Below are positions 37,142-45,310 of a stretch of DNA of 64,000 bases, piece by piece (the first letter of the stretch is position 1; each line of letters starts with the position of its first letter). Location of the stretch: the NCBI GenBank assembly GCA_963781895.1, contig CAWAIM010000054.1, positions 124,001-188,000 on the forward strand. The letters are read 5' to 3'. The position numbers and the translations under genes are program-made. Source of the DNA: Roseiarcus sp963781895. GTDB taxonomy: Bacteria; Pseudomonadota; Alphaproteobacteria; Rhizobiales; Beijerinckiaceae. The notes beneath the pieces are model-generated. The model searched no databases, was not told the DNA's origin, and was given only the letters and a program-made list of their open reading frames with translations.

Positions 37142-37937
37142 CAGACGCTCCCTCTCCCTCGCCGGCGGTATGCTCGATCGCCTCCTCGCCCTTCGAGGCG
37201 AGGTAGAAGCCGATCGGCGACTCGGCCTCCTCGATCAGATGCGCGATCAGGCCAGCCGTGCGCGCCAGGATCGGAACCCCGCGAATGAGGCTCGGCGGAA
37301 CCTCGACGTCGCGCAGCGTGGCGGCGATCGCCATCGAGACGTTCATCGGCAGCGGCTTGCCCCAAACTTCGGCGACCGCCTCGGTCAGCGCCAGAGCCGC
37401 CTCGACCGAGCGCCCGGCGACGCCCCGCTCGCGCGCCAGCGCGATCATCCGCTCGGCGCGCGGGTCGACGGGCTTATGCAGCGGGTGGCCGTAGCCGGGG
37501 ATGGCTCTGCGCCCGGAGCGATGCTCGCGCGCCGCCGCGAGCGCGGCCTCCGCGAGCGAGCCGCCAAGATCGGCGCGGGCCAGCACGTCCTCGATCAGCT
37601 GTCGGCAAAGGTCGGCGGCGCCGAGGATCACCGTGCCGCAGCCGAGCACGCCGGCGGCGACCGCGCCCTGGAGCGCGGCGGGATCGGCGGCGTAGGTCAT
37701 CCGCGCGGCCTGCACCGATGGCGTCAGGCCATGTTCAGCGATCGCGACCAGGCTGAGATCGAGGAAAAAGCGCTGCTCCTCGGTCGGGGCGCGGCCGGTC
37801 GCGGCCAGAAAGAAAAATTCGGTGAAAGTCGCGCGGCCCATCAGATCGCGCGCGAGATCGCGGCCGCGCACCGTCACCCGATCGCTGCTGGCCGACGCGA
37901 TCGCCGTCGCGGCGGCTCCGCGCTTGCCGATCAGCAT
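37141..37937 (-). CDS. Citrate synthase-like / citryl-CoA lyase family protein, end uncertain
   Basis: About 265 residues from ATG 37937, chosen because GGAGGTGAGC precedes it. This is a short citrate-synthase-fold protein: an N-terminal TFTEFFFLAATGRAPTEEQ, the active-site His in GYGHPLHKPVDPRAERM, and PMNVSMAIAATL. The length matches stand-alone citryl-CoA lyase-like proteins and not full citrate synthase. As read, the frame continues to 36948 through the start of the ligase gene, which is improbable. A TGA in the neighbouring frame at 37141-37143 overlaps the ligase ATG, so a single-base error between about 37145 and 37200 is likely. It is the first gene of the operon facing the GntR gene. 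Confidence 0.72.
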
Positions 37938-37988
37938 GCTCACCTCCACCGGAGCGCCCGTCCCTATCGACTTTTCGCCAATTGCAAT

Positions 37989-38022
37989 TTATTGTAGGAC
38001 AATAAGTCGATTGTCGAACAAT
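37989..38022. promoter_or_regulatory. Two palindromic operators between GntR gene and CoA-ligase operon
   Basis: TTATTGT-AGG-ACAATAA (37989-38005) and ATTGT-CGA-ACAAT (38010-38022) are both perfect inverted repeats with a 3-base spacer, and they share the core ATTGT-N3-ACAAT. Their centres are 19 bases apart, so a second dimer would bind nearly on the same helix face. FCD-type GntR regulators bind sites of this form, and the adjacent gene encodes one. The sites lie in an AT-rich island in a 171-base divergent intergenic region. Confidence 0.75.
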
Positions 38023-38108
38023 AACAGGCGGACTGCACGTGTCAAACGTCGCCGCTTGCGCTGGTTCGAGCCGACCGGGCGGCATAAGCTCGGCGGCGCG
38101 ATTCGGCG

Positions 38109-38879
38109 ATGAAAGGCGCGAGGATGGACCATCGGATTGATCGCGCGGCAAAGGAGCTGACGCCCGCAGATCCGCCGGCGCATGGCGCGACCGTCGCGTT
38201 CATTGTCGAGCGGCTGCGGCAGGATATTCTCGCCGGGCGGGCGCCGGCCGGATGGAGGCTGGTGGAATGGGAGCTGACCTCCCGCTTCGCGGTCAGCCGC
38301 GGCCCGGTGCGCGAAGCCTTGAGGCGGCTCGCCGCCGAAGGCCTGATCGAGCATCAGCCGCATCGCGGAGCGCTGGTCCGGCGCTTGTCGGCGCGCGAAA
38401 TCCGCGAGCTTTTTCAGATTCGCGTCGAAATGGAGTCGCTGGCCGCCCGTCTCGCCGCCGCGGCCGGCGACCCTGAGCGGCGGGCGCGCTTCGCCGAGGC
38501 GATCCGGCCGATCTTGGACGATTCGCCTCGAACCCTGCCCGAATATCTGACGGAGAACGCCGCCTTCCACGAGGCGATCATGGCGCTCGCCGACAACTTT
38601 CAGCTGCGCGACGTGGCGATGCGTCTGCATCTGCCGCTCATCATGGCCCAGGTCGGCGACGTACTGACCCCGGACGTGCTGCGCACATCCGTACGCGAAC
38701 ATCGCGCCGTGGCCAACGCCATTTTGGAGCGTGACGCCGACGCCGCCGTCGCGAACATGCGCGCGCATCTCGAGCGCGCCGCGGCAATCGCGCTCGAGCG
38801 TCGCGCCGCCGCTGAGGCCGACGAGAAGGGCCAAGCCCTACCCCGATCCCGCGCGCGCGCCACGCGTGAAAGTCGTTGA
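38109..38879 (+). CDS. GntR-family regulator, FCD (FadR-like) subfamily
   Basis: 256 residues. The N-terminal winged helix contains VERLRQDILAGRAPAGWRLVEWEL, SRFAVSRGPVREALRRLAAEGLIEHQPHRGA. The C-terminal FCD domain has the metal-binding pattern, including ENAAFHEAIM and SVREHRAVANAILERDADAAVANMRAHL, which contribute Asp/His ligands. It is divergent from the citrate-synthase-like / ligase / VOC / GST operon and probably represses it, with derepression by a pathway acid or CoA ester. Two perfect ATTGT-N3-ACAAT palindromes lie between the two promoters. Confidence 0.9.
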   Translation: MKGARMDHRIDRAAKELTPADPPAHGATVAFIVERLRQDILAGRAPAGWRLVEWELTSRFAVSRGPVREALRRLAAEGLIEHQPHRGALVRRLSAREIRELFQIRVEMESLAARLAAAAGDPERRARFAEAIRPILDDSPRTLPEYLTENAAFHEAIMALADNFQLRDVAMRLHLPLIMAQVGDVLTPDVLRTSVREHRAVANAILERDADAAVANMRAHLERAAAIALERRAAAEADEKGQALPRSRARATRESR

Positions 38880-38912
38880 CGCAGGCCTTGGGCGGCCGCC
38901 CGATCGCGCTTC

Positions 38913-40007
38913 TCACGCCGCGTAGCGTTCGATCTCCACCGGCATGCGGCGCGAGCCCCAGGCGCCCGGCTTTTCGGCGAAAACGCCCGCCATCTTCGTT
39001 CCGCAGTTCTTGCAGGCGCCGGCGGCGTCGAGCGCGTAGGCCGTGATCGTATAGCCGTCGCGGCCAATGCAGCGCGCGCCGCAGGCCGGGCACAGCGTCG
39101 CCTGGCGCGCCGGATCATGGACATTGCCGATATAGACGTGTCTGAGCCCGTTGCGGACGGCGATCGCGCGCGCCCTCTGCAACGTCGCGGGCGGCGTCGG
39201 CGCCGCTTCGAGCATGCGGTAGTCGGGGTGGAAGGCGGTGAAGTGCAACGGCACGTCGGTTTTGAGTTCGCGCGCGAACCACGAGGTCAGCGCGTCGATC
39301 TCGTCCTCGGAATCGTTCTCGCCCGGGATCAGCAGCGTCGTGACTTCCGTCCAAACATTGGTCTCGTGGACGAGATATTTGAGCGTATCGAGCACCGGCT
39401 GGAGCGAGGCGGCGCAGCGTTTTTCGTAGAAGCGCTCGGTGAACGCCTTCAGATCGACATTGGCCGCGTCCATCGCCGCGAAGAAGCGCGCGCGCGGCTC
39501 CTCGCAAATGAAGCCGGCGGTGACGGCGACGTTCTTGATCCCCCGCGCGCGGCAGGCGGCCGCCGTGTCGAGCGCGTATTCCATAAAGATGACCGGATCG
39601 TTGTAGGTGTAGGCGACGCTCGCGCACCCCAGGCGCTCGGCCGCGCGCGCGATCGTCTCCGGCATGGCGCGCGCGCTCAGGCGCGCGACTTCGCGGCTCT
39701 TGGAGATGTCGTGGTTCTGGCAGAAGGCGCAGGCGAGGTTGCAGCCGGCCGTTCCGAACGACAGGACCGCCGACCCGGGCAGGAAATGATTGAGCGGCTT
39801 CTTCTCGATCGGATCGACGCAGAAGCCGGTCGAGCGGCCATAGCCGGTCAGCTCCATCCCCTCGCCGTCCTCGCGCGCGCGCCTGACGAAGCACAGGCCC
39901 CGCTGCCCCGCGCGCATATGACAGAAGCGCGGACACAGACGGCATTCGATCCGCCCATCCTCGAGCTTCGTCCAATACCCGACATTGATGCTGTCGTCCG
40001 CGCCCAT
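38913..40007 (-). CDS. amrS: AmmeMemoRadiSam system radical SAM enzyme
   Basis: 364 residues from ATG 40007 (MGADDSINVGYWTKL), preferred over an upstream ATG at 40058 because GGAGGGG lies at correct spacing. The N-terminal Cys cluster is CRLCPRFCHM followed by GLCFVR. The radical SAM site CNLACAFCQNHDIS binds the 4Fe-4S cluster and S-adenosylmethionine. A C-terminal CPACGARC...CKNCG pair looks like a rubredoxin-type metal knuckle. The family always occurs with Memo and AMMECR1 homologues, and here the fusion of those two is divergent at 40158. The biochemical reaction of the trio is not established to my knowledge. Confidence 0.9.
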   Translation of the reverse strand: MGADDSINVGYWTKLEDGRIECRLCPRFCHMRAGQRGLCFVRRAREDGEGMELTGYGRSTGFCVDPIEKKPLNHFLPGSAVLSFGTAGCNLACAFCQNHDISKSREVARLSARAMPETIARAAERLGCASVAYTYNDPVIFMEYALDTAAACRARGIKNVAVTAGFICEEPRARFFAAMDAANVDLKAFTERFYEKRCAASLQPVLDTLKYLVHETNVWTEVTTLLIPGENDSEDEIDALTSWFARELKTDVPLHFTAFHPDYRMLEAAPTPPATLQRARAIAVRNGLRHVYIGNVHDPARQATLCPACGARCIGRDGYTITAYALDAAGACKNCGTKMAGVFAEKPGAWGSRRMPVEIERYAA

Positions 40008-40157
40008 CGCCCCTCCGGCCGCTCTCGCGCGCCGCTCCTGTAAACGCTCTCTGAGCATTTATGTCGTGAGCGCGGCGGCCAATTGCAATGCGGCGCCCTG
40101 GCGCGGTCCGCCCCGGGCGCCTACATTTTGTTCGACACAACGATTGGGGGCGTCGCG

Positions 40158-41591
40158 ATGCCGACGAACGAGGTCCATCCCGCGCAGGTCGCCGGCATGT
40201 TCTATCCGGCGGAACCGGAAAGCCTGCGTGAACTGATTGAGAGCGTGCGCAAGCGCGCCCGGCCCGACGCGTCCGTCGCGCCCAAGGCCGTCATCGCGCC
40301 CCACGCCGGCATTGTCTATTCCGGCTCGGTCGCGGCGACCGCGTTCGGCCCCTGGGCCCGGCGCGCCGACCCGCCGCGCCGCGTGGTGATCGTCGGCCCC
40401 GCGCATCGGGTCGCCTTTCGCGGGCTCGCGATCCATCCGGCGGCGCGTTGGCGCACGCCGCTCGGCGAGGCGCCGGTCGCGCGCGACCTTCACGCGCTTC
40501 TCGCCGAGGCGCGGGCCGTCGCCGTCGATGCGCGGCCGTTCGCCGGCGAGCACTCGCTCGAAATGCATCTGGTGATGCTGCAGGCGATGCTGCCGGCGCC
40601 GTTCGAGATTCTCCCCATTCTTGTCGGCGACGCCGACCCGCGCGCGGTCGCGCGCGCCCTCCGCCTCGTCTGGGGCGGGCACGAGACGGTCATCGCGGTT
40701 TCCTCCGACCTGTCGCATTTTCTCGACCGCGAGAGCGCGCGAGCGATCGATTCCGACACCGCGCGGCGTATCGAGATTCTCGACTCCGCGTCGCTCGAGG
40801 GACGGCGCGCCTGCGGCTTCCTGCCGATCAAGGGGACGATGGAGATCGCCGCCGAGCGCGACCTGAGGGTGAGCGGCCTGCATCTGGCGACCTCCGCCGA
40901 CGTCGGCGCTGACGCCTCGCGCGTCGTCGGCTACGGCGCCTTCGCTTTCGAGGACGCGGCCTCGGCGCGGCTCGCCGAGGCGGACCGCGCCTTGCTGCTG
41001 TCCGCCTGCATGGCGCGACTAAGCGCGGCGGCGCGGCGCGGCGGCGAGACGCCGGCGCTTCGCCTCGAGGATCATCCGCCCGCGCTTTCGCCGTGGCGCG
41101 CGACCTTCGTCACCCTGACCCAGGGCGAGAAGCTGCGCGGCTGCATCGGCTCGCTCGCGCCGCGCCGCCCACTGCTCGAGGACGCCGCGGCCAACGCCGT
41201 CGAGGCAGGCTTTTCCGACCCGCGCTTCGCGCCTCTCACGGAGGCCGAGCTCGGCGGCCTCCATCTCGACGTCTCGATCCTCTCCCATCCGCGCCCGATC
41301 CCGGCGCGAAGCGAATCCGAGCTCGCTGGCGCGCTCGAGCCCAATCGCGACGGCCTGATCCTTGGCGTCGGCAGGCGGCGCGCCCTGTTCCTGCCGAGCG
41401 TCTGGCGCCAGGTCGCCGACGCCGGCGAGTTCGTGCGCCATCTGATGGCCAAGGCCGGCCTCGAGCCGAAGCGCTGGCCGGAAGGGATGGAGGCCGCGCG
41501 CTTCGGCGTCGAATCCTTCGGCGCGCCCTGGCGATCGGTCGATCCGGGCTTGATCGCGTCGGCGAAAGTCGAGGGGCAGGCCCTGCATTGA
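40158..41591 (+). CDS. AmmeMemoRadiSam system Memo-AMMECR1 fusion protein
   Basis: 477 residues. Residues about 1-275 are a Memo domain: AGMFYPAEPESL, then the metal-site histidines in APHAGIVYSG, GPAHRVAF and SSDLSHFLD. Residues about 295-477 are an AMMECR1 domain: FVTLTQGEKLRGCIGSLAPRRPLLEDAAANA, with the conserved LRGCIG motif. In many bacteria the two domains are separate genes. GGGGG lies 8 bases before ATG 40158. It is divergent from the radical SAM gene with 150 bases between the starts. Likely metal-dependent, cytoplasmic; role unknown, possibly a post-translational or RNA modification. Confidence 0.9.
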   Translation: MPTNEVHPAQVAGMFYPAEPESLRELIESVRKRARPDASVAPKAVIAPHAGIVYSGSVAATAFGPWARRADPPRRVVIVGPAHRVAFRGLAIHPAARWRTPLGEAPVARDLHALLAEARAVAVDARPFAGEHSLEMHLVMLQAMLPAPFEILPILVGDADPRAVARALRLVWGGHETVIAVSSDLSHFLDRESARAIDSDTARRIEILDSASLEGRRACGFLPIKGTMEIAAERDLRVSGLHLATSADVGADASRVVGYGAFAFEDAASARLAEADRALLLSACMARLSAAARRGGETPALRLEDHPPALSPWRATFVTLTQGEKLRGCIGSLAPRRPLLEDAAANAVEAGFSDPRFAPLTEAELGGLHLDVSILSHPRPIPARSESELAGALEPNRDGLILGVGRRRALFLPSVWRQVADAGEFVRHLMAKAGLEPKRWPEGMEAARFGVESFGAPWRSVDPGLIASAKVEGQALH

Positions 41592-41784
41592 ACGATGACG
41601 CGCGATCGGCCGAACACTTGATCGCCGGCGAAGTCCAGAATGCTGTGAATAGTCAAACATCTGACGTTTGGAGACGTCTTGCCCTCAATAATGCCCCAAT
41701 GGCATTTTATCGTCCAGCAAGACACAACATTGGCAATGAATCGGGGAACCGGTCCGGGGGGCTCACAAAGCACAGGAGCCTGTC

Positions 41785-42162
41785 ATGTGCGACTATTCCT
41801 TGGAGATGTATGGATCGCGTCCGGCCCGCGAGGGCGAGTTATACGTCACGACGCGTTTTCCGAGCGGTTCGATTGGCTTCGCCTCGCCGGGCGACCCACG
41901 CACCGCGGTGTGTATGCAGTGCGACACGAAGGTCATGCTGACCGATATCCCCGTCGCATTGCAGGCGTCCTTCCACATTGGCGCGGAGGCTGAGACGACT
42001 TTCGCCCAACGCGAGACCGGTCTCTATCGGGACGGCCTGCGTCTGGCCGACGGACGTTTCATCTCGTTGCAAGACCTTCCGGTTGGCGTCGGCGCGTATG
42101 TGCCCGCCCTGTTGGAGCGCCAGGGCGCCAAGCGCGTCAGGGTCGCAGAAACGGTCGACTGA
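41785..42162 (+). CDS. Conserved hypothetical protein
   Basis: 125 residues, soluble, starting MCDYSLEMYGSRPAREGELYVTTRF with AGGAG close upstream. Three Cys residues are present (C3, C43, C46), the last two as VCMQCD, which might bind metal. A family of similar hypothetical proteins with the N terminus MCDYSL and a conserved RPA-x-x-GE occurs in alphaproteobacteria and cyanobacteria, as far as I recall. No function can be given. A strong GC hairpin follows at 42187. Confidence 0.7.
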   Translation: MCDYSLEMYGSRPAREGELYVTTRFPSGSIGFASPGDPRTAVCMQCDTKVMLTDIPVALQASFHIGAEAETTFAQRETGLYRDGLRLADGRFISLQDLPVGVGAYVPALLERQGAKRVRVAETVD

Positions 42163-42186
42163 CGGACCCGCAACGTCGCCGATCCG

Positions 42187-42217
42187 GCCTCGCGCCCAGC
42201 GGTTCTGGGCGCGAGGC
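42187..42217 (+). terminator. Strong GC hairpin after the MCDYSL gene
   Basis: GCCTCGCGCCCAG (42187-42199), loop CGGTT, CTGGGCGCGAGGC (42205-42217): 13 perfect pairs, 25 bases after the stop codon. It lacks a T run, as is common in high-GC genomes, but its position suggests transcription termination. Confidence 0.65.
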
Positions 42218-42446
42218 GTGAGCGTGTCGATTCGGTTCCCGGGGCGATCGGCCACACGCATGAACGCCTGCTCCGGCTGAAGGCTTCACGCCGGCGTCTT
42301 GCCGCGCGGCGGCGAATATGGTTGTCTTGAAACAGATTTTCTAGCGACGCCAGGCGCACGCGGGGCGATCGCTAGCCTAGCTTATTTAAGAAAGACGCCC
42401 GGCGTCGGAGGATGAGAGGGCGTATTGGCGCGAATGGGGGCCGATC

Positions 42447-43097
42447 ATGTCCGACACGCCGTCGGGAACTGGCGCGCGCTCGTCCGCTGAGCCGCACGGG
42501 CGGCTCGCGCATTTCGCCAACTGGCTGAAGAGCGTCCAAGGCATAGTGGTGACCTTGGTCGCCATCGGCGCGCCCGTCGCGAGCATGGTCATGGGCGGCT
42601 GCAATGTCGCATTATTCGCCCACGCTTGCCGTGAGGTCGGACTCGTCAACATCGAGCGCAATGCGCCGGACTCCGTTCCGCCGCCCACCGCCGAGGATGC
42701 GGCGGCGCGCAAACAGGAAGTCCAGCGACAAATCGCCGCCGCCGGCATCCAGCGCGACCCGCGACTGGAAGCCGTCAACCTCGTCGTCTGGCGCCAGGCG
42801 TCGGTCGACGGTCGCATCGCCCAGCTGACGGTCGCCGGGCTCGGGGCCAAAGGCTTCACGGTGCAAGACCGAATCACCAATCTCGCCAATGTCGCGGTCG
42901 ACGATAAGTCGCCCGGCAAGATCTGGATCAAATCGGTCGCGGCGCGAAAGGACCTCAAGGAAGCCGTCCGCGACACGATCCTGCGCGCCGACCCCGCCCT
43001 GCCCGCCAAGGACGTCGCCGTCTCCGATTTGGACATTCCTTCCGACGACCCGGCGGCGGTCAAGCGGGCGGGCGAAATTCAAGTCGACATGTTCTGA
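42447..43097 (+). CDS. Hypothetical protein with one membrane segment
   Basis: 216 residues, starting MSDTPSGTGARSSAEPHGR. Residues about 28-50 are hydrophobic (GIVVTLVAIGAPVASMVMGG) and may be a signal anchor; the rest would then be periplasmic. The segment after it has an Ala/Gln-rich helix (DAAARKQEVQRQIAAAGI). The C-terminal half is alpha/beta with no recognised domain. It stands alone between the hairpin at 42187 and the ArsR promoter. Expression context gives no clue. Confidence 0.6.
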   Translation: MSDTPSGTGARSSAEPHGRLAHFANWLKSVQGIVVTLVAIGAPVASMVMGGCNVALFAHACREVGLVNIERNAPDSVPPPTAEDAAARKQEVQRQIAAAGIQRDPRLEAVNLVVWRQASVDGRIAQLTVAGLGAKGFTVQDRITNLANVAVDDKSPGKIWIKSVAARKDLKEAVRDTILRADPALPAKDVAVSDLDIPSDDPAAVKRAGEIQVDMF

Positions 43098-43155
43098 CGG
43101 GCGATCATCTCCGCGTCCATGGCCGGGCTAGGACGAGGTGGCGCCTTCGCGGGGC

Positions 43156-43185
43156 TTGACATGCAGGTTTTTACCTGCATATTAT
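43156..43185 (+). promoter_or_regulatory. Promoter with operator in the spacer, before the ArsR-type gene
   Basis: TTGACA (43156-43161), 18-base spacer, TATTAT (43180-43185). The spacer is filled by a perfect inverted repeat: ATGCAGGT (43161-43168), TTTT, ACCTGCAT (43173-43180). A dimeric regulator bound there would block RNA polymerase, so autorepression by the ArsR-like protein encoded 20 bases downstream is the natural reading. Confidence 0.85.
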
Positions 43186-43205
43186 CGTCGCGGTTGGAGA
43201 TCGTT

Positions 43206-43529
43206 GTGAAGGACGAAGACAAAGTGTTCAAAGCTTTGGCCGATCCAAGCCGTCGCGAGGTTCTCGATTCTCTGCACGCGAAGAACGGCCAGACGCTCGG
43301 GGCGCTATGCGAGCGCCTCGACATGCGGCGGCAATCGGCTTCGCAGCACGTCGACATTCTCGTCGACGCCAATCTTGTCAGCACGCTGTGGCGGGGCCGA
43401 GAGAAGCTTCACTTCATCAATCCCGTGCCGATCCACGAGGTCTATGAGCGCTGGGTGAGGAAATTCGAACGTGGTCCGCTCGCCCTGCTGCATGACGTCA
43501 AAACCGAAGCCGAAGGAGAAAGCCGATGA
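43206..43529 (+). CDS. ArsR-family transcriptional regulator
   Basis: 107 residues from GTG 43206 (VKDEDKVFKALADPSRREVLD). Earlier in-frame starts exist but lie inside or before the promoter at 43156-43185, so I reject them. The winged helix has LADPSRREVLDSLHAKNGQTLGALCERLDMRRQSASQHVDIL. No Cys pair typical of metal-sensing ArsR proteins is present, apart from a single Cys in GALCERL. The stop overlaps the start of an SRPBCC gene (ATGA, 43526-43529). This regulator/SRPBCC pairing is common; the inducer is unknown. Confidence 0.88.
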   Translation: MKDEDKVFKALADPSRREVLDSLHAKNGQTLGALCERLDMRRQSASQHVDILVDANLVSTLWRGREKLHFINPVPIHEVYERWVRKFERGPLALLHDVKTEAEGESR

Positions 43530-43984
43530 ATGAACCCGAATATGTCTATGTCACCTATATCGCCTCGACGCCGGAGAAGATCTGGGATGCGCTGATCAAG
43601 GCCGACGTCACCCGCCAATATTGGAGGCACGAGAACGTCTCCGACTGGAAGCCGGGTTCCGAATGGCGCCACATTCGCGACGACGCCGCCAGGACGGTCG
43701 ATCTGGTCGGCGAGGTGGTCGAATTCGACCGGCCGCGGCGCCTGGTCCTGACCTGGGCCGACCCGGCCAACGCCGCCGACAAGGCCAAGCACTCTCGAGC
43801 GACCTTCGACATCGAGCCGTTCGAGGGCATGACCCGCCTAACCGTCACGCACGACAATTTCGCCGAGGGCTCGAACACCCGGCGCCTGATCAGCAACGGC
43901 TGGCCGCGCGTGCTCTCGAGCCTCAAATCCTATCTCGAAACCGGCCGCGCGCTCGATCTCTGGGCGCAGCCCAAAGCGGCCTGA
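43526..43984 (+). CDS. SRPBCC (AHSA1-like) domain protein
   Basis: 152 residues of the START-like SRPBCC fold: an N-terminal strand YVTYIASTPEKIWDALIKADVTRQYW, VDLVGEVVEFDRPRRLVLTW in the middle and a long C-terminal helix containing GWPRVLSSLKSYLETGR. The fold has a deep hydrophobic ligand pocket. It is translationally coupled to the ArsR regulator and followed after 66 bases by a DUF899 gene. It probably binds a small hydrophobic compound; no catalytic residues can be assigned. Confidence 0.88.
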   Translation: MNEPEYVYVTYIASTPEKIWDALIKADVTRQYWRHENVSDWKPGSEWRHIRDDAARTVDLVGEVVEFDRPRRLVLTWADPANAADKAKHSRATFDIEPFEGMTRLTVTHDNFAEGSNTRRLISNGWPRVLSSLKSYLETGRALDLWAQPKAA

Positions 43985-44050
43985 GGGAGGGGCGGCAAAG
44001 CATCCGCAATTGTCGCTTTGTCCCAAGAAATTACCCTAAGGAGGAGAAAA

Positions 44051-44818
44051 ATGACGACCGACCACAAAACCGGAACGCGTGCGGAGTGGCTTGCGGCCCG
44101 ACTGGAGCTGCTCGATGCCGAGAAGGCGCTGACGCGGCGGAGCGACGAGCTGGCGCGGCGGCGCCGCGAGCTGCCCTGGGTTCGAATCGACAAGGCGTAT
44201 CGCTTCGATACCGACGAGGGCGCAGCGTCCCTCGCCGATCTCTTTAGAGGACGCTCGCAGCTCCTCATCTACCACTTCATGTTCGGGCCCGACTACAAGG
44301 CAGGGTGTCCGAGCTGCTCGGCGATCGCCGACGGCTTCGACGGTTCCGTCGTCCACCTCGCGAACCACGACGTCACGCTCTGCGCGGTGTCGCGGGCGCC
44401 GCTCGCAAAGCTGCAGGCGTATAAGCAGCGGATGGGCTGGAGCTTCCCCTGGGCGTCTTCGTTCGACAGCGACTTCAACTTCGACTTCCAGGCGGCGCAC
44501 ACCAAGGAGCAATGGGAGACGGGAGCCGCCGAATACAATTTCCGCACGGTCGACCTGCGGCCGCCGGGGGGAAAAGAAAGTCCCGTGCTCGCCAAGATCG
44601 CCTCGGGCGTTGGAACGGACTGGGCGACGTTCAGGCGGGAAGGGCCGGGATTGAGCGCGTTCGCGCTCGAGGACGGCGTCGTCTACCACACCTACTCGGC
44701 CTACGCGCGCGGCCTGGATGGCCTGTGGGGCATGTACCAGTGGCTCGACCGCACGCCACGCGGGCGCAACGAGTCCGGCTTCTGGTGGCGCCGCCACGAC
44801 GAGTACGCCATGGCGTGA
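44051..44818 (+). CDS. DUF899 family thioredoxin-like protein
   Basis: 255 residues, with AAGGAGGAGAAAA immediately before ATG 44051. Family features include the N-terminal WLAARLELLDAEKALTRRSDEL, then LPWVRIDKAYRFDTDEG and LIYHFMFGPDYKAGCPSCSAIADGF, where CPSC is a thioredoxin-type C-x-x-C motif. Later WSFPWASSFDSDFNFDF is typical. It is the third gene of the ArsR operon. A redox or detoxification function is likely, but it is not defined for the family. Confidence 0.88.
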   Translation: MTTDHKTGTRAEWLAARLELLDAEKALTRRSDELARRRRELPWVRIDKAYRFDTDEGAASLADLFRGRSQLLIYHFMFGPDYKAGCPSCSAIADGFDGSVVHLANHDVTLCAVSRAPLAKLQAYKQRMGWSFPWASSFDSDFNFDFQAAHTKEQWETGAAEYNFRTVDLRPPGGKESPVLAKIASGVGTDWATFRREGPGLSAFALEDGVVYHTYSAYARGLDGLWGMYQWLDRTPRGRNESGFWWRRHDEYAMA

Positions 44819-44872
44819 ACGCGATGGCGGGCGCTGGAGCGGGACGCGAAAAGCACGCCTTCGGTCCCCTGT

Positions 44873-45014
44873 CGTCATGGCCGGGCTTGACCCGGCCATC
44901 CACGCTGCGCCGCTGCAAAGCCCTGAGGACTCAAGGCTTGTCGCCACTGCTGGTCTTCCGGGCGCTCGACGCGCCCAGCCGCGTCATGGCCGGCGCAAGG
45001 CCGGCCATGACGCG
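44873..45014. repeat. Palindromic intergenic repeat element of Rhizobiales type
   Basis: Two strong palindromes bound a unit of about 140 bases. At the left, ATGGCCGGG (44877-44885) pairs with CCCGGCCAT (44891-44899). At the right, CGCGTCATGGCCGG (44980-44993) pairs with CCGGCCATGACGCG (45001-45014). Similar GTCATGGCCGGGCTTG elements occur between genes in many Bradyrhizobium-like genomes, from memory. No coding capacity; probably a REP/MITE-like element. The following 45015-45310 stretch shows no gene. Confidence 0.7.
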
Positions 45015-45310
45015 TTTCGCCTCGCAGGTCTTCGGCCCCCAATGGCCCGATTTTCCGCCGACCGACAGCCAACGCGATAAGAGCGGTTTTCTCCTTTCTG
45101 AAAAGCGACAAGTCGTGCTATTATTCCGTTCGCGATGACCGACGCGATCGACGCCTCAAGCGCCGACGATTGGCGGACGTCGCGGAGCGTCCGGGTGCAA
45201 GCATTAAAAGCTATTTCAATATGTTCTTTGCGCGCCGAGTCGGCCAGCCAAGATTTTTTTGCCCCGAAGTCCGCGCAACCTATTGAAATGCCTCGATTCG
45301 GACGAAGGAA

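Noticed and set aside
42187..42217. Hairpin considered as part of a small RNA gene
   Set aside because: It lies 25 bases after a stop codon and has no independent promoter that I can see; a terminator is the simpler reading.
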